DNA of 64,000 nt, from positions 2,852,001 to 2,916,000 of the forward strand of contig NZ_CP108487.1 in the NCBI RefSeq assembly GCF_036226525.1, written 5' to 3'. Numbering within the stretch: position 1 is the first letter of the stretch; every line of letters starts with the position of its first letter. The DNA is from Kribbella sp. NBC_01245 (lineage in GTDB: Bacteria; Actinomycetota; Actinomycetes; Propionibacteriales; Kribbellaceae). The position numbers and the translations under genes are program-made. This document shows, one piece after another, positions 62,189 to 64,000 of the stretch. Under the pieces are notes generated by a model. The model worked only from the letters and a program-made list of their open reading frames with translations, was not told the origin of the DNA and searched no databases.

Positions 62189-62614
62189 GTGGCAACGGTC
62201 GAGGTGTCCCAGCAGAACTTCGACGAGGTCGTCGGTAAGGACGGCATCGTTTTGGTCGACTTCTGGGCTGAGTGGTGTGGTCCGTGTCGCCAGTTCGGCC
62301 CCATCTTCGAGAAGGCGTCGGAGGCGAACCCGGACATCACGTTCGGCAAGGTCGACACCGAGGCACAGCAGGAGCTCGCGCAGGCGTTCGAGATCCGGTC
62401 GATCCCGACGCTGATGGCTGTTCGCGACGGCGTGGTGCTGTACTCGCAGGCCGGCGCGCTGCCCGAGGCGGCGCTGACCGACCTGATCGGACAGGTTCGC
62501 GCGGTCGACATGGACGAGGTCCGTGCCCAGATCGCCAGCCACGAGGGTCACGACCACGACGGCGATGACGGCCACGGCCACGGTCACGGCGACCACGCCG
62601 GTCACCAGCACTGA
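62189..62614 (+). CDS. trxA: Thioredoxin with His-rich C-terminal tail
   Basis: A 141-residue thioredoxin that reduces protein disulfides. Active site WAEWCGPCR (Cys30, Cys33), cis-Pro in IRSIPTLM. The fold ends near residue 115. About 24 extra residues follow, HEGHDHDGDDGHGHGHGDH then AGHQH, rich in His, Asp and Gly and likely to bind Zn, Ni or Cu. GTG start with GGAGG eight bases upstream. Confidence 0.94.
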   Translation: MATVEVSQQNFDEVVGKDGIVLVDFWAEWCGPCRQFGPIFEKASEANPDITFGKVDTEAQQELAQAFEIRSIPTLMAVRDGVVLYSQAGALPEAALTDLIGQVRAVDMDEVRAQIASHEGHDHDGDDGHGHGHGDHAGHQH

Positions 62615-62753
62615 CCCGCAGCCGTCAGTCTCACTGAGCGGACAGACGCCAGGTCACTGGCCAGGCAGGCGTCGGCGCTGAGGCCAGCAGACGTCAGGGC
62701 GCTGAGCCAGGTAGGCGGCAGGCGCTCTGAGCTCGGTGGGCGGCAGGCTTCAG

Positions 62754-62788
62754 GACTCCCCGGGACCGCGTTGGCGGGCCGGGGAGTC
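62754..62788. terminator. Bidirectional hairpin terminator
   Basis: GACTCCCCGG pairs perfectly with CCGGGGAGTC around a 15-base loop. It lies between convergent trxA (+) and the phospholipase D gene (-), 6 bp from the latter's stop. Confidence 0.75.
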
Positions 62789-62794
62789 TGGCGT

Positions 62795-64000
62795 TTAGAA
62801 GCGGTTTTCGCGGCGGTGTTTGCGTGGTCGGCCATCTGGGTCGTAGATCAGGCGGTACAACGGGCGCGCCCAGATCGACTCCAGCCGGCTGATCGGTTGG
62901 GGTTGATGGTGGCGGATCTGCCCGGGCGGGCGAGGACCGCGCTCGCCAAGCGCGTGCCATGCGTCGAGGTCAGCGGCACACCGGCGCCAACGCTCGAAGG
63001 CCTCAGGCGGATCATTCAACGCCGGATCCGCGCGCGCGTCGCCCTTCAACCCCAGATGCTCGGCCCACGCGTCTAGGCGGAACTCACGAGCGAGCACGCG
63101 CGCGTCGTCGTCCGTGCCGAAGGCGGTCGAATCCACGACCGCACAGGTCAATTCGCTGTCGTTTGTCCACGAGCGACGGCTGAAGTTGTCCGAGCCGCAG
63201 GTGAACCACACGTCGTCCACAACGCAGATCTTGGCGTGCACGTAGATCGGCACACCGTCAGCGTTCTCCAAGTTGTAGATCCCGACCCGATCAGGCGCAG
63301 CCCGCTGCAGCACCCGCAGGGCTTCCAACTGGCCGAACCGCGCAGGCGGTCCCGCCAGCCGCGAATCGTTGTCCGGATAACGCGGCACGACCACGATCAC
63401 CCGCAACTCCGGCGAACGCTCCAGCGCATCAGCGATCCCTTGGGCCACCACTGCCGACCACAAGTACTGGTCCTCGACGTAGATCAGCCTCCGCGCCTGC
63501 CCGAAGGCCTTCATATAAGCGCGAGCCACACTCCGCTCCCCCTCCGGCGCGAACGGATAGCCCGGCCGCTTATGGGCATACGTCCGCAGCACCTGTACGG
63601 CGTGCGGCCCGGCAACCGGCGGATCCGGGAAGGCCTCGGGCAGCGGCTCCGGGTGGCGCGGCATGTGGGCGAGCCGCTGGATGACGGCCCGGTACGGCGT
63701 ACGGCGGTCGAGGGGGTGGCCGTCGTCCCAGCGTTCGATGAAGGTGCGGAGTAGGTCGCCGACGACCGGTCCGCGGAGTTCGAGGGCCGCGTCGTGCCAG
63801 GGCGCGCGATCGCCGTACCGCGGGTCCATCGGCGCGGTCTGCGGGTCGCCCGCGTGGTCGGCGTCATCGCGGCGACCGTGGCTCAGGTCGATACCGCCGA
63901 CGAAGGCAACGTCGCGTTCGGGCTGGCCGCGGTGCCGGATCACGAACAGCTTCTGGTGGTGCGAGGCGAGGCGTCGTACGCGTTGGTCGAGCAGCACCTC
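62795..64000 (-). CDS. Phospholipase D-family protein, 5' end outside window
   Basis: At least 401 residues of a PLD superfamily enzyme hydrolysing phosphodiester bonds. Both HKD half-sites are visible: SHHQKLFVIRHRGQPERDV with VGGIDLSHGRR, and YVHAKICVVDDVWFTCGSDN. The order and spacing suit bacterial PLD-like/cardiolipin synthase-type proteins. The frame is open to the right edge and the first HKD is close to it, so the N-terminal domain is missing. The GTG at 63997 is probably internal. Confidence 0.9.
   Translation of the reverse strand, partial: EVLLDQRVRRLASHHQKLFVIRHRGQPERDVAFVGGIDLSHGRRDDADHAGDPQTAPMDPRYGDRAPWHDAALELRGPVVGDLLRTFIERWDDGHPLDRRTPYRAVIQRLAHMPRHPEPLPEAFPDPPVAGPHAVQVLRTYAHKRPGYPFAPEGERSVARAYMKAFGQARRLIYVEDQYLWSAVVAQGIADALERSPELRVIVVVPRYPDNDSRLAGPPARFGQLEALRVLQRAAPDRVGIYNLENADGVPIYVHAKICVVDDVWFTCGSDNFSRRSWTNDSELTCAVVDSTAFGTDDDARVLAREFRLDAWAEHLGLKGDARADPALNDPPEAFERWRRCAADLDAWHALGERGPRPPGQIRHHQPQPISRLESIWARPLYRLIYDPDGRPRKHRRENRF

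Overview
The window comes from a high-GC Gram-positive bacterium of the Actinomycetia. GTG starts are frequent, RBSs are AGGAGG-like, and two gene neighbourhoods are diagnostic: aceE divergent from DUF3052-ahpE, and fasR-fabD-fabH-acpP-fabF-accD followed by DUF3145. The many secreted glycoside hydrolases with LacI-type operators and the soil-type gene content suggest Kribbella or another Propionibacteriales member. That placement is inference from style and order, not from a search.

Layout. 1-7109 (minus) is the 5' part of a giant FAAL-ACP-KS-AT-ACP-C hybrid PKS/NRPS gene running off the left edge; its KS has lost every catalytic residue. 7540-8558 holds a luciferase-domain gene, a divergent HxlR regulator and tRNA-Val. 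8593-12587 is ahpE-DUF3052 divergent from aceE (pyruvate dehydrogenase E1). 12651-22364 is mixed: a secreted GH39-like gene broken by two frameshifts, a POT peptide transporter, a winged-helix regulator, pirin, a PHP-domain protein, a PadR regulator with tandem operators, and two methyltransferases. 22515-29328 is the type II fatty acid synthesis cluster with its PucR-type activator; its FabD carries an extra C-terminal biotinyl-carrier-like domain that lacks the biotinylated lysine. 29788-34735 holds DUF3145, a MoxR-DUF58-VWA operon and two small membrane proteins. 34850-46691 is a secreted and sugar-related block: a beta-helix protein, an aldo/keto reductase-like protein missing most of its catalytic tetrad, a GH2 enzyme with LamG domain, a Tat lactonase, a secreted CocE-type hydrolase, an SDR and an M36 metallopeptidase. 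46827-50050 holds a WYL regulator divergent from a tandem pair of HTH_42 paralogues.

50069-60489 (minus) is an eight-gene, mostly overlapping operon encoding a type IV secretion-like trans-envelope machine: TcpC/VirB8-like, small VirB2-like, PrgI/TcpE-like, VirB4 ATPase, VirB6/TrbL-like, a second VirB8-like protein, a two-domain peptidoglycan hydrolase and a degenerate M48 peptidase. No relaxase, coupling ATPase, integrase or att repeat is visible. Its promoter-distal half has lower GC than its proximal half, with the change lying inside the VirB6-like gene. 60897-64000 holds a canonical aldo/keto reductase, a thioredoxin with a His-rich tail and a partial phospholipase D.

Long palindromes of unrelated sequence (about 100-160 bp) lie directly 3' of three genes (29384-29507, 38162-38323, 41174-41272). 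Several proteins here keep a recognisable enzyme fold but lack active-site residues (the PKS KS domain, the FabD carrier domain, AKR, M48). No integrase, transposase or CRISPR array was seen.
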